A stretch of 64,000 nucleotides of DNA. Source: Salinibacillus aidingensis (GTDB taxonomy: Bacteria; Bacillota; Bacilli; Bacillales; Alkalibacillaceae). The notes below the pieces were generated by a model that saw only the letters and a program-made list of their open reading frames with translations, made no database searches and was not told the DNA's origin. The DNA lies in assembly GCF_039522525.1 (NCBI RefSeq), contig NZ_BAAADO010000001.1, positions 62,001 to 126,000 of the forward strand. Direction: 5' to 3'. Each line of letters begins with the position of its first letter. Position 1 is the stretch's first letter. This document shows, one piece after another, positions 42,705 to 51,137 of the stretch. The position numbers were made by a program, and so were the translations under genes.

Positions 42705-42890
42705 CTAATTTTTATTTTCTAAAATCTGCCGAATTCGTGGCTTTGGTTCCCAGCAGTTAAATTGATAATTTGATTTAGTATAATATCCCAGCCGTTTGCA
42801 TTTCGTTACTACCTGTCCATCTTCTTTGCCAGCCAGAAAGTGAATACACGTTGCACAGCAATGGTATTTGTTTAACCTATCCTCCTTCAT
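42705..42890 (-). CDS. Small Cys-rich, probably zinc-binding protein
   Basis: The 61-residue protein has four Cys in a likely zinc site (HCCATCIHF and later TKCKRLGYYTKSNYQFNCW). The CxxCxHF ... YQFNCWxPK pattern recurs in short Bacillus proteins of unknown role. The ATG at 42890 lies nine bases after GGGGAGGAG; an alternative GTG at 42899 overlaps the stop of the RpiR gene by GTGA. Either way it is translationally coupled to that regulator. Confidence 0.75.
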   Translation of the reverse strand: MKEDRLNKYHCCATCIHFLAGKEDGQVVTKCKRLGYYTKSNYQFNCWEPKPRIRQILENKN

Positions 42891-42895
42891 CAAGT

Positions 42896-43756
42896 TCACT
42901 CCTCCCCCTTTTTATGAAAGATATCCAGGTAATCCCATGTCTTCTCAAGGTCCTCAAGCTTTTGTTTTATATCCACATTTCTGGAGTTCCCCATTTGTGT
43001 AATCAAAGCGTTCATTAAACTTAAAGGGGCAACAAAGGAATCAATAAAAGACGGCAATCTGCTTGATGCGGTTAAGGGTACATCCGCAATGGGGACCAGC
43101 GGAGATAACAGATTATCTGTAATCGCGATGGTAGTCGCCCCTCTTTCCCCTGCAAAGGAAAACATCTTTAAGGTTGATTGGGTATAACGGGGAAAACTGA
43201 TGCCAACCACTACATCATTTTCATTACAATTATAAAATTTTTCGGAAATGAGCTCAGCTGAAGAAATAAATTCTACATTGCTTCTCATAATGCGGAGATA
43301 ATATTCAAGAAAGACTCCAAGTGAAACCGCACTGCGACTGGCCACAATATAAATATTATTTGCGCTCAGCAGGAGGTTTACAGCTTTCTGGAACTGTGTC
43401 TTATCCAGGTTTTCCATAGTGGAACGTATATTGGAGATATCATCCTGAAAAATGTTATACAGCCACTTATCCTCACCTTCATATACCTGAGAACTCATTT
43501 GTAAGCGTTCGGTTGTTGTAAGCTGTTTTTGCAGGGAATCCTGCATGGCCTGCTGCAGTTCCGGAAAACCTGAATACCCTATAAAGGTTGCAAATCTGAC
43601 TACCGTTGCCTCACTGACCGAAGTAATCTGAGCAAGTTTACCTACAGTTAAAAAGGGCACATTATTGGGATTTCTTAGAATGTATTCACCAATCTTTTTT
43701 TGAGATTTACTCATATTAGGGATTTTTTCTGCTATGGTTTGATAAACATTGCCCAT
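42896..43756 (-). CDS. RpiR/MurR-family transcriptional regulator
   Basis: The 286-residue regulator has an N-terminal HTH_6 domain (about 1-77, SKSQKKIGEYILRN, SVSEATVVRFATFIGYSGFPE) and a C-terminal SIS phosphosugar-binding domain (about 125-265, SRSAVSLGVFLEYYLRIM, GISFPRYTQST). Such proteins sense phosphosugars and control neighbouring catabolic genes. AGGAGGTAGAAAACAAACA precedes the ATG. It lies 10 bp after the frameshifted aminotransferase, which might have been its target gene. Confidence 0.9.
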   Translation of the reverse strand: MGNVYQTIAEKIPNMSKSQKKIGEYILRNPNNVPFLTVGKLAQITSVSEATVVRFATFIGYSGFPELQQAMQDSLQKQLTTTERLQMSSQVYEGEDKWLYNIFQDDISNIRSTMENLDKTQFQKAVNLLLSANNIYIVASRSAVSLGVFLEYYLRIMRSNVEFISSAELISEKFYNCNENDVVVGISFPRYTQSTLKMFSFAGERGATTIAITDNLLSPLVPIADVPLTASSRLPSFIDSFVAPLSLMNALITQMGNSRNVDIKQKLEDLEKTWDYLDIFHKKGEE

Positions 43757-43766
43757 TGTTTGTTTT

Positions 43767-45136
43767 CTACCTCCTCAGTTTCTTTAATACTTCCTCATGT
43801 AATTCTGCAGTTCTTGCAATGTCCTCTTCTGTATGCACGGTCGACATCGAATAACGATTCATTGGTTTTGTGTAAACTCCTTTCTTTAGCAATTCCTGAT
43901 CAATAATTTTTCGAAAGGATGTATTTCCTTTTTGTAAATCCCGATAATTTTTTACAGGCTCATTGATTAGAACAATATTAAAAATACTCCCCATTCCAAT
44001 GGTTTGCATCTCTACGCCGTGTCGTTTATAAACCGTTTCTAACTGGTGGCGCAGATATTGTGTTCGTTCCACCAATTTTTCAAAGGTCTGATCCGATTCT
44101 AAAGCTTCAATGGTTGCAAGCCCTGCGGCTAATACGGTTGGATGACCATTGTAGGTTCCACTGTGAAATAGAACATCTTTTCCCTTCTCTTTACTTCCGG
44201 CACTCAGGATGTCACGGCCGCCATGTGGAGCACTGATCATCATGATATCTTCTCGTCCGCCGACAGCTCCAACCGGAAAACCTCCTCCAAGGACCTTTCC
44301 CAAAGCCGTCAAATCGGGCTTCACACCATAGACTGTCTGACATCCGCCCAGGGACGTTCGAAAACCGGTTTTTACTTCATCAAAAATTAACAGGATTCCA
44401 AGCTCTTCTGTCACCTTTCTTAATCCCTGTATAAATTCTTCATCTGCAGGAATAAATCCTCCCTGAACAGGTTCGAGAATAACAGCAGAAAGTTCACTTG
44501 CACGCTTACGTAAAAGCTGTTCGGAAGCCTTTAAATCGTTAAACGGTAAAATGATCGTATTTTCAACAAAATATCCGGCATCCCTGTTGATTCAGGGATT
44601 GATTTTGGTTCATTCTGTGATCCAGACTTCTCTATATCCGGATTAACACTTACTAAAAACTGATTGGATCCTCCATGATAATGCCCCTCAAATTTCGCAA
44701 TTTTTTCCTTGCCTGTGTATGCCATTGCTGCCCGCACAGCCAGAAGAGTGGCTTCTAAGCCTGAGTTTGTATATCTGACCATTTCAATACCAGGATACAG
44801 ATCCACCAATTTTTCCGCCATTTTTATTTCCAGTTGGTGCGGTGTACCGAAAATCGTTGTTCCCTGGCTCTCTAATTGATCATAAACGGCCTGCATTACT
44901 GGTTCATATCCATGTCCGTGAATCAGTGCCCCATAACATAGAAGGTAGTCAATATATTCGTTACCATCCGCATCATATAATCGGCTCCCTTTTCCCTTCT
45001 CCATCATAATCGGGTGTGGTTCGAAATATTTAATGTTCGCAGTCACACCACCTGGCATTACCTCACATGCCCGGGCATATAATTCTCTTGACTTGCGATT
45101 GGAATCTGAGTCAAAGGAAGCTTCTTGTTTTAACAC
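43767..45136 (-). pseudogene. Frameshifted GSA-type class III aminotransferase
   Basis: Two frames together encode a full aminotransferase of about 455 residues resembling glutamate-1-semialdehyde aminomutase. The first (45136 to about 44580) has CEVMPGGVTANIKYFEPHP, GALIHGHGYEP and RYTNSGLEATLLAVRAAMAY. The second resumes at DAGYFVENTIILPFND and has ILEPVQGGFIPADEEF, LLIFDEVKTGFR and the PLP Lys in LGKVLGGGFPVGAVGG. A change of one base (net -1) near 44575-44590 breaks it. It is not canonical HemL, and its pairing with an RpiR regulator hints at amino-sugar or amino-acid use. A sequencing error is possible. Confidence 0.85.
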
Positions 45137-45249
45137 TTCTTCATTCTCCTTTTTAATGAAATTTATGTTTCTGTTTTTGTATTATATGAAATATATATTT
45201 CATTTTAAACCACAAAAAGAAAAATTTATTAAAAATTAGATGATTATTT

Positions 45250-45352
45250 AAAAAGTGAAACCTCCATCAGTGGGGATTTTCTCTATCCTCCACTTAGACT
45301 TGTTGGGGTAACCTCAGGACTTGATGTGGGAGTATTACGGCCAGTTAATGCG
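45250..45352 (+). repeat. Palindromic element, copy 2 (IS200/IS605-derived type?)
   Basis: Same element as 20696-20802 in the other orientation. It begins GTGAAACCTCCATCAGTGG, has the central stem (CCTCCACTTAGACTTG with CAGGACTTGATGTGGGAG), and ends TTACGGCCAGTTAATGCG. Most differences are in the stem and are partly compensated, which suggests a selected fold. No protein gene accompanies it. Confidence 0.7.
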
Positions 45353-45354
45353 TG

Positions 45355-45388
45355 AAAAAAATACCCTGGAATTTATCTCCCAGGGTAG
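45355..45388 (-). terminator. Rho-independent terminator after modA
   Basis: TACCCTGG (45362-45369) and CCAGGGTA (45380-45387) form the stem; TTTTTT follows on the minus strand. It lies 17 bp after the modA stop. Confidence 0.85.
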
Positions 45389-45404
45389 CGTCCTATCTAT
45401 CTTA

Positions 45405-46175
45405 TTAATCTTTAATTATGAAACCATACTTTTTATAGATCTTTTCAGCCGTCTCTGATTGGGCAAACTGGTAAAATGTATCTGTTGCTTTGTTAATCGT
45501 ACCTTCCTTTTGATTGTCATCCTTTAACATAGCTAAATAGTATTTAATCGGCGAATGTAATGCTGCGTCAAACTCCCGTACTGCCGCAACATTTTCAACC
45601 TGATCAGCATCACTGTTATAGACAATTCCTAAATCTGCGGTTCCTTTGTTAACCAGCGTTAATACTTGTGTGACATCCTTTGTAAATACCAGTTGGTCCC
45701 GAAGACGGTCCCATTTATTCAGCTGCATTAAAACTTCCTTTGCATAGGTTCCTGCGGGTACGGATTCCGGGGTACCAATAGCTAATTTCCCATCTGAACG
45801 GAGCAGTTCATTAATGGTGCGAACAGATGCTTGTTCGGACTTAATTAAAACTAAAGAATTCGTCAAAAGCTGGTTTCCCTCTTTTATTAAATTCTTTTGT
45901 CTAACCTTTTGATAGTCCCTTTCAGATGCTGAGAAAAACAAATCAATAGGAGCTCCCTGCTCAATCTGCCTCCGAAGGGTCCCAGTACCGCCGGAATTTA
46001 AATGAATATGGATAGATGGATTTTCCTGTTCAAAAGCACTTATCACTTCCTGCAGGCTTTCTGACATACTGGAGGCTGCAGAGATTGTAATCTCCGTTTT
46101 ATCCCCCTCATCATTAGCTGAGCAGCCTGGCATGATGATTAAACATCCCATTAGAACTGCAAGAATTCTTTTCAT
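45405..46175 (-). CDS. modA: ModA molybdate-binding lipoprotein
   Basis: The 256-residue substrate-binding protein has lipobox MPGCS (Cys near residue 18) and the ModA pattern: ISAASSMSESLQEVISAFE, NSGGTGTLRRQIEQGAPIDLFFSAS, LAIGTPESVPAGTYAKEVL and GTADLGIVYNSDA. It binds molybdate or tungstate outside the membrane for ModBC. No modB or modC follows; a terminator does. It is 27 bp downstream of mobA, forming a two-gene molybdenum operon. The ATG at 46175 was chosen as the true signal-peptide start. The orphan state fits loss of neighbouring molybdoenzyme genes. Confidence 0.9.
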   Translation of the reverse strand: MKRILAVLMGCLIIMPGCSANDEGDKTEITISAASSMSESLQEVISAFEQENPSIHIHLNSGGTGTLRRQIEQGAPIDLFFSASERDYQKVRQKNLIKEGNQLLTNSLVLIKSEQASVRTINELLRSDGKLAIGTPESVPAGTYAKEVLMQLNKWDRLRDQLVFTKDVTQVLTLVNKGTADLGIVYNSDADQVENVAAVREFDAALHSPIKYYLAMLKDDNQKEGTINKATDTFYQFAQSETAEKIYKKYGFIIKD

Positions 46176-46202
46176 TTTCACCATCCTGACTAGCGAAATA
46201 CT

Positions 46203-46799
46203 TCATTTAATATCTTTATCGTTATATATATAAACCTGATAATCGGTAGAGTTGTTTATATTGTAAAAAGGCTGCGGTTCATCTATATTTATATACTTCA
46301 CCTGGCACATCTCAAGTAATCTGGCAACAGAATAATCATCTGAATCCAGCACACGTTTAATATGGGACTTGATCTGTTTTGAGTAGGCAGCAACTAACGG
46401 CTGTTTCCGACCAGTAACGACAGGTATGACCACGTCGGTATCTTCGTCTATATTGTGGACTAACTGTTGTAATACACGAGTTTCCATAAAGGGTACATCT
46501 ACAGGAAGCACGATATACCAGTCAAAGGATTTGGCATTCATAGCCGTCCATAAACCTGAGAGCGGTCCCCTCTTTTTCAGTTCCGGGTCGTCATTAAGTA
46601 CCGTAAGGTTTTTCGTATAATGCAGATCAAAATGATTATAAAGCTCAGGATTGGTAATCATAAAGAGTTCACCAACAACGGGACGTAAAGCATCCAGTGA
46701 ATATTGATAAAAATCTTTCCCTTCTCTTTTGGCAAATGCTTTGGGTGAACCAAAACGTCTGGACTTCCCTCCTGCCAAAACGACGCCTGCTAATTTCAT
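46203..46799 (-). CDS. mobA: MobA molybdenum cofactor guanylyltransferase
   Basis: The 198-residue protein starts MKLAGVVLAGGKSRRFGSPK, the nucleotide-binding motif of MobA. It also has KRGPLSGLWTAM, VLPVDVPFM and GRKQPLVAAYSK. It attaches GMP to molybdopterin to give the bis-MGD cofactor of enzymes such as NarG. The ATG at 46799 was preferred over the longer frame because it begins the conserved domain. It is the first gene of mobA-modA and divergent from fnr. Since narGHJI is broken here, its client must be another molybdoenzyme or it is a leftover. Confidence 0.92.
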   Translation of the reverse strand: MKLAGVVLAGGKSRRFGSPKAFAKREGKDFYQYSLDALRPVVGELFMITNPELYNHFDLHYTKNLTVLNDDPELKKRGPLSGLWTAMNAKSFDWYIVLPVDVPFMETRVLQQLVHNIDEDTDVVIPVVTGRKQPLVAAYSKQIKSHIKRVLDSDDYSVARLLEMCQVKYINIDEPQPFYNINNSTDYQVYIYNDKDIK

Positions 46800-46959
46800 A
46801 ACAACCCTCATTTCACAATAATTTTGCATATTAGTCACAAATTCGTTATTTATCAAGAAAAAAGAAATACGTCTACGATGCTAGAATAACAGTATACAGA
46901 GAATTTTCAACTAATGAAAGAATAACGGTGTATTTACATAGATTAAGGAGTGTTTGAAG

Positions 46960-47529
46960 ATGCATTCAGACCTGTTGCTTAAAGCACGAACCAATGAGCA
47001 GCCTATTTCCCATGAATTACAGGAGCTTCTCCATTCCAATAGTACCGTTCGGAAAATAGATAAAGACAGCTTCCTGTTTCATGAAGGTGACCCAGCAAAC
47101 GAAATCTTTGTCATCAAACGTGGACTCGTGCAAATATCCAAGCTGACAGCAAACGGGAAGGAAATGATCCTGCGTATATGTAAAGAGGATGATATCGTCG
47201 GTGAGTTGATTTTGTTTATCGATGATGCCACCTACTTGCTTAGTGCAAAAGTCATTGAACCAGGAGAAGTATTTGTCATCCGTAAAGATCAACTGGAACA
47301 GGCATTAACCACTAATAATGCCCTGACCGTTGAATTTATGAAGTGGACAAGTCAGCACATGAGAAAGTTTCAGACGAAGATTAGAGATTTGCTGCTAAAT
47401 GGAAAAAAAGGTGCTCTTTATTCTACACTCATTCGTCTTTCCAACAGTTATGGTCCTTCACAGCCACTTTTCCATTGGTTGTTGAAGATAGCAGGAGGGT
47501 TGCCTCGCTTGCCGATCTTGCTATTGTAA
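46960..47529 (+). pseudogene. fnr: fnr, truncated before its DNA-binding domain
   Basis: The sensor part matches Bacillus Fnr closely: the cyclic-nucleotide-like beta roll (HEGDPANEIFVIKRGLVQIS, LRICKEDDIVGELILF), the dimerisation helix FMKWTSQHMRKFQTKIRDLL and NGKKGALYSTLIRLSNSYG. Intact Fnr then carries a helix-turn-helix and C-terminal Cys of its iron-sulfur cluster, about 65 more residues. Here, after SYG (about 47453), unrelated sequence follows and the frame ends within 25 codons. The product would lack the HTH and cluster. The ATG at 46960 follows AAGGAGTG. It looks like the 5' half of a deletion junction. Confidence 0.8.
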
Positions 47530-47640
47530 TATCCGGACAGCCATCTGCTATACTTCCATTGTTTACAGTTCCGATTTTTTTCTTTAACTCTTCATATTCC
47601 TCATCCATACTCCAGCTGATCCCTATACCCCCGTATGGCT
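47454..47640 (-). pseudogene. Unassigned coding remnant downstream of the fnr break
   Basis: On the minus strand the segment reads as plausible protein: DKPYGGIGISWSMDEEYEEL then KKKIGTVNNGSIADGCPDIT and ending near IARSASEATLLLSS before it runs into antisense fnr. There is a stop shortly before DKPYGG, and an ATG at 47608 without a clear ribosome site. I do not recognise the family. It is probably a fragment of a second gene brought next to fnr by deletion; it may also be non-coding. Confidence 0.3.
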
Positions 47641-47667
47641 TGTCGGTAAATTAGACAAAAAAATGGA

Positions 47668-47726
47668 CATAAAAAATCCCATTGGCTGCAGGTTCAAACT
47701 GAACGCTTACTGCCCAATGGGATTGT
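47668..47726 (-). terminator. Terminator of the Tad operon
   Basis: AATCCCATTGG (47675-47685) and CCAATGGGATT (47714-47724) form an 11-bp stem with a long loop, followed on the minus strand by TTTTTTATG. It is 27 bp after the tadC stop. Confidence 0.85.
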
Positions 47727-47750
47727 GTATCCGTACTATTTTATTCATTG

Positions 47751-48674
47751 CTAATTCCATCCTGCGATAAGTTGAATAACAGCCGGTCCTAATAAAACGA
47801 TAAACAAGGTTGGGAAGATAAATAACACCATAGGAATCAGCATTTTTACGGGTGCCTTCATCGCTTGTTCCTTTACCTTTTGGCGCTGCTGTTCACGAAT
47901 TCTCTGTGTCTGCGCCTGCAAAACTTTGGACATTCCTATCCCCATTTGATCAGCTTGAATAATTGCGCTGATCACACTCTTTAAAAATTCAGATGCTACC
48001 CGGTTTCGTAAATCGGTTAGTGCGTTTTTCCTTGACTTGCCGAGTTTCATATCCTCTAATGCGTAGAGGAATTCCTTTGATAATGGGCCATCCATCTGTT
48101 TACAGACTCTTCTCAGCGCACTATCCAGTCCCATACCGGCTTCTATGGAAACCGTGACCATATCAAAAAAATCTGGCATGGATTTTTCAATTTCTATTAC
48201 TCTTTGTTTTTTCTTTGCAGTTATATAGTAGTTAGCATAAAAGTTAATAAATAACGCTGCGAAAATACTTAAGAAAATCAGTTTGGCCATTTGATCTGCA
48301 GATGGTAAAAACATCACCCATAAAAGCAGGATAAAACCAATCGTTATGACTAATCTCAGCAAAATAAAATTTGGGCCTGTCAGACCAAAAGGATTTCCCG
48401 CATCTCTTAATTTATTTTCCATTTCCTGAAGCTTATGTTTAGGTGTCCTTTTTAAAATAAAACCTCTTAATTTTTCGGCCATCGGTGACAGAATCCGCAT
48501 TTTAAATGATAATAATTCTTTATCCTCTTCCGGTTCAGCGGAAATACTCGTATCAACAAGCGGCATCAGACGGCGGTCAATTTGAAGTTTATTATGATTC
48601 ACGCTTATTTGTACCGTAACAAACAATATGGAGAAAAATGCAAAAGAAATCATCCATAACAAAAACGCTGCCAT
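47751..48674 (-). CDS. tadC: TadC, Tad pilus inner-membrane platform protein
   Basis: The 307-residue type II secretion F-domain protein has three or four membrane helices (about 4-24, 105-150, 275-300) and the cytoplasmic motif block SMPDFFDMVTVSIEAGMGLDSALRRV. The F domain (about 165-290) matches TadC/GspF-like platform proteins. With TadB it anchors the TadA ATPase and helps push pilin subunits. It is the last gene of the operon, three bases after tadB, followed by a terminator. GAGGTGTAGAG precedes the ATG. Confidence 0.92.
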   Translation of the reverse strand: MAAFLLWMISFAFFSILFVTVQISVNHNKLQIDRRLMPLVDTSISAEPEEDKELLSFKMRILSPMAEKLRGFILKRTPKHKLQEMENKLRDAGNPFGLTGPNFILLRLVITIGFILLLWVMFLPSADQMAKLIFLSIFAALFINFYANYYITAKKKQRVIEIEKSMPDFFDMVTVSIEAGMGLDSALRRVCKQMDGPLSKEFLYALEDMKLGKSRKNALTDLRNRVASEFLKSVISAIIQADQMGIGMSKVLQAQTQRIREQQRQKVKEQAMKAPVKMLIPMVLFIFPTLFIVLLGPAVIQLIAGWN

Positions 48675-48676
48675 CT

Positions 48677-49654
48677 CTACACCTCAATTCTTACAATCTT
48701 TTGAATCACCAGCCAGCCGATGAAACCTGAAACGGCTCCCATAGCAAGGAAAACCAAACCCAAAGGATGCTCCAGCATTGGGGAAAAGTAACTGGGACTT
48801 GCTACATTTAATATTAAGCCCAGCACAACAGGTAATAACGAAATAATAATCGCCGACATACGCCCTTGAGAGGTTAATGTCTTCAATTCATCCTTCATAC
48901 GAATCCTTTCATGGATGGTTTCTTCAATCGTTTCAAATAGCTTAGAAAGGTTTCCACCCGTGGACCTTTGAATGAGCACAGCAGTCACAACTAATTTTAA
49001 GTCTTTGTTTGGTAAACGACTTAACAGATTTTGAAAAGACTGTTCCATTGAAATCCCTAAGTTCATCTCCCGAATGGCTTTTGCAAATTCAGTTCCGAGC
49101 GGATCGGAAACTTCTTTCGCTACTAACTGCATCGCCTGCATAAAACTAAATCCTGATTTCATCGCTGTACTAATAGTTCCCAATGCCTGAGGGAGCTGAT
49201 CTGAGCACGCCTGAATTCTCTTTTTTCGTTTATGTTTTAAATAACTGCCGGGTCCAAACCAGCCAATAAGTGGAAGCAGTATAACCATCATCCAGTTTAA
49301 TTCCATTGCGAATGCTGTCATAAAGGTCAGCAAAACGCTTAACAGGCGAATAGCCATAAATTCTTCCGATCTTATGGGGACACCCGATGTTTCAATAAGC
49401 TCTGCCCACTTTTCTGTTTGCTTTTTCCCGCGAAATATTCTTGAGAATCTTTGAAAAGCAGATTTTAAAAATGCATCTCTATTTCCGGCTTGCTCGATTG
49501 TCCTGCCCCTGGTTGTCATTTTATTTTCATCATTTGCTTCTTCCGAAAAGTATTTGTTTAAGCGATATTCGACTTGAAGTTTATGACGCTTCAAGGTCAT
49601 GGCAATCATTCCTGTAAACAATGTAATAAGCAGAAACAATAATACAAACACCAT
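48677..49654 (-). CDS. tadB: TadB, Tad pilus inner-membrane platform protein
   Basis: The 325-residue protein has membrane helices at about 1-20, 105-150 and 270-320 and an F-type domain with QLPQALGTISTAMKSGFSFMQAMQLV and STGGNLSKLFETIEETIHERIRMK. It pairs with TadC as the platform of the Flp pilus machine. Its ATG (49654) shares the A of the tadA stop (TAATG), with AGGAGG in the end of tadA, so translation is coupled. Confidence 0.92.
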   Translation of the reverse strand: MVFVLLFLLITLFTGMIAMTLKRHKLQVEYRLNKYFSEEANDENKMTTRGRTIEQAGNRDAFLKSAFQRFSRIFRGKKQTEKWAELIETSGVPIRSEEFMAIRLLSVLLTFMTAFAMELNWMMVILLPLIGWFGPGSYLKHKRKKRIQACSDQLPQALGTISTAMKSGFSFMQAMQLVAKEVSDPLGTEFAKAIREMNLGISMEQSFQNLLSRLPNKDLKLVVTAVLIQRSTGGNLSKLFETIEETIHERIRMKDELKTLTSQGRMSAIIISLLPVVLGLILNVASPSYFSPMLEHPLGLVFLAMGAVSGFIGWLVIQKIVRIEV

Positions 49655-51009
49655 TATGACCACTCCTCCTGGAACCAATGGGCAGGTACCTCAAATCCAT
49701 AATCGGTTAATTTATCCGCACAATCAGGCCGAATACCAGTTGATACAAATCTTCCCTTAATCCTGCCATCGCTTGCTGTTTCCGTCTGTTTAAAAACGAA
49801 GATATCCTGCAGAGTAATCGTATCTCCTTCCATTCCGGTGATTTCAGAGATATGGGTGATTTTTCTGCTTCCGTCCTTAAGTCTTGTCTGCTGGATAACA
49901 AGATCCACAGCTCCTGCAATCTGCTCACGAATGGCTCTGATCGGTAAGTCCATACCGGCCATAAGAACCATTGTTTCTAAACGGGAAAGCATATCTCTGG
50001 GAGAGTTTGCATGACCCGTTGCCAGCGAACCATCGTGACCCGTGTTCATGGCCTGAAGCATGTCCAAGGCTTCAGCGCTTCTCACCTCACCAATTACAAT
50101 TCGATCAGGCCTCATACGCAGGGAGTTTCGGACTAAATCACGGATGGAAATTGCACCCGTGCCCTCAATATTAGGAGGACGTGTTTCCAACGATATGACA
50201 TGATCCTGGGATAACTGCAGTTCGGCTGCATCCTCTATCGTGATAATTCGCTCATCGTGAGGAATGTAAGAGGATAAGACATTCAGCAATGTGGTTTTCC
50301 CTGAGCCTGTTCCACCACTGATAAACACATTTAATCTCGCTTTTACACAGGCATCCAGAAATTGAGCCATTTCTTCACTCAGGGTGCCGAAGTTAATTAA
50401 ATTTTCCATTTGCAGCCGGTCCTGAGGGAATTTTCGAATCGTAATCGTCGGACCGTTCAAAGCCAATGGAGGGATAATTGCATTTACCCTGGAACCATCC
50501 GGCAATCGGGCATCTACCATCGGACTGCTTTCATCAATTCTTCTTCCCAAAGGAGAAACAATTTTCTCGATGACCTGCAATACATGATCATGATCCCTGA
50601 AATAACCGTCTGTCCTTATAAGCCGTCCACTCCGCTCCACATAAATATCGTCTGGACCATTGACCATCACTTCTGAAACTTCCGGGTCATTCAGGAAGGG
50701 AGTAATCGGACCATATCCAATTAATTCATTTGAAATGTCTTCAATAAAGGACTTTTTCATTTCAAATGAGATTCGCTCGCCCTCCTCATTCAGGTACTTC
50801 ATCGCTTCTTTATTTAAAAATTCCAATTGTTTATCATCATCAATTTCATTTTGTTTTCTTAATTCGGAAATCAAATGAGTTCGCAGCATCGTTTTTAATT
50901 CGTGTTCCTGAGAACGAACGCTGTCACTTCGGGATGGTACAGCAGCTGATGCAGATGAACCTTTTGGCTGATTTTCACTTTTTTCATTTAACCGTTTTAA
51001 TAATGACAT
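49654..51009 (-). CDS. tadA: TadA/CpaF secretion ATPase
   Basis: The 451-residue VirB11/PulE-family ATPase has Walker A SGGTGSGKTT (231-240), an Asp box IITIEDAAEL, Walker B region RMRPDRIVIGEVRSAEALDML and the His box GHDGSLATGHANS. The N-terminal part has SEVMVNGPDDIYVE, typical of CpaF/TadA. It powers Flp pilus assembly from the cytoplasm. AAAGAGGAGATGTAG precedes the ATG. It starts 128 bp after tadZ, the largest gap in the second half of the operon. Confidence 0.95.
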   Translation of the reverse strand: MSLLKRLNEKSENQPKGSSASAAVPSRSDSVRSQEHELKTMLRTHLISELRKQNEIDDDKQLEFLNKEAMKYLNEEGERISFEMKKSFIEDISNELIGYGPITPFLNDPEVSEVMVNGPDDIYVERSGRLIRTDGYFRDHDHVLQVIEKIVSPLGRRIDESSPMVDARLPDGSRVNAIIPPLALNGPTITIRKFPQDRLQMENLINFGTLSEEMAQFLDACVKARLNVFISGGTGSGKTTLLNVLSSYIPHDERIITIEDAAELQLSQDHVISLETRPPNIEGTGAISIRDLVRNSLRMRPDRIVIGEVRSAEALDMLQAMNTGHDGSLATGHANSPRDMLSRLETMVLMAGMDLPIRAIREQIAGAVDLVIQQTRLKDGSRKITHISEITGMEGDTITLQDIFVFKQTETASDGRIKGRFVSTGIRPDCADKLTDYGFEVPAHWFQEEWS

Positions 51010-51137
51010 CTACATCTCCTCTTTCACAAAAGACTGTTTTCTAAGAATGGTTGTTTAGGCATCGCATTAAAATACTAAGGCTTAAAGACCACCTATGATT
51101 AAATTAAGTTGTTTGGAGTAAAGATTACCCCCGTACT

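Noticed and set aside
44575..44590. Programmed frameshift in the GSA-type aminotransferase
   Set aside because: No slippery heptamer or downstream stimulator is evident; a mutation or sequencing error explains it better.
46829..46839. FNR box between mobA and fnr
   Set aside because: Only one half site (TCACA) fits; the other half (TTGCA) matches TGTGA poorly.
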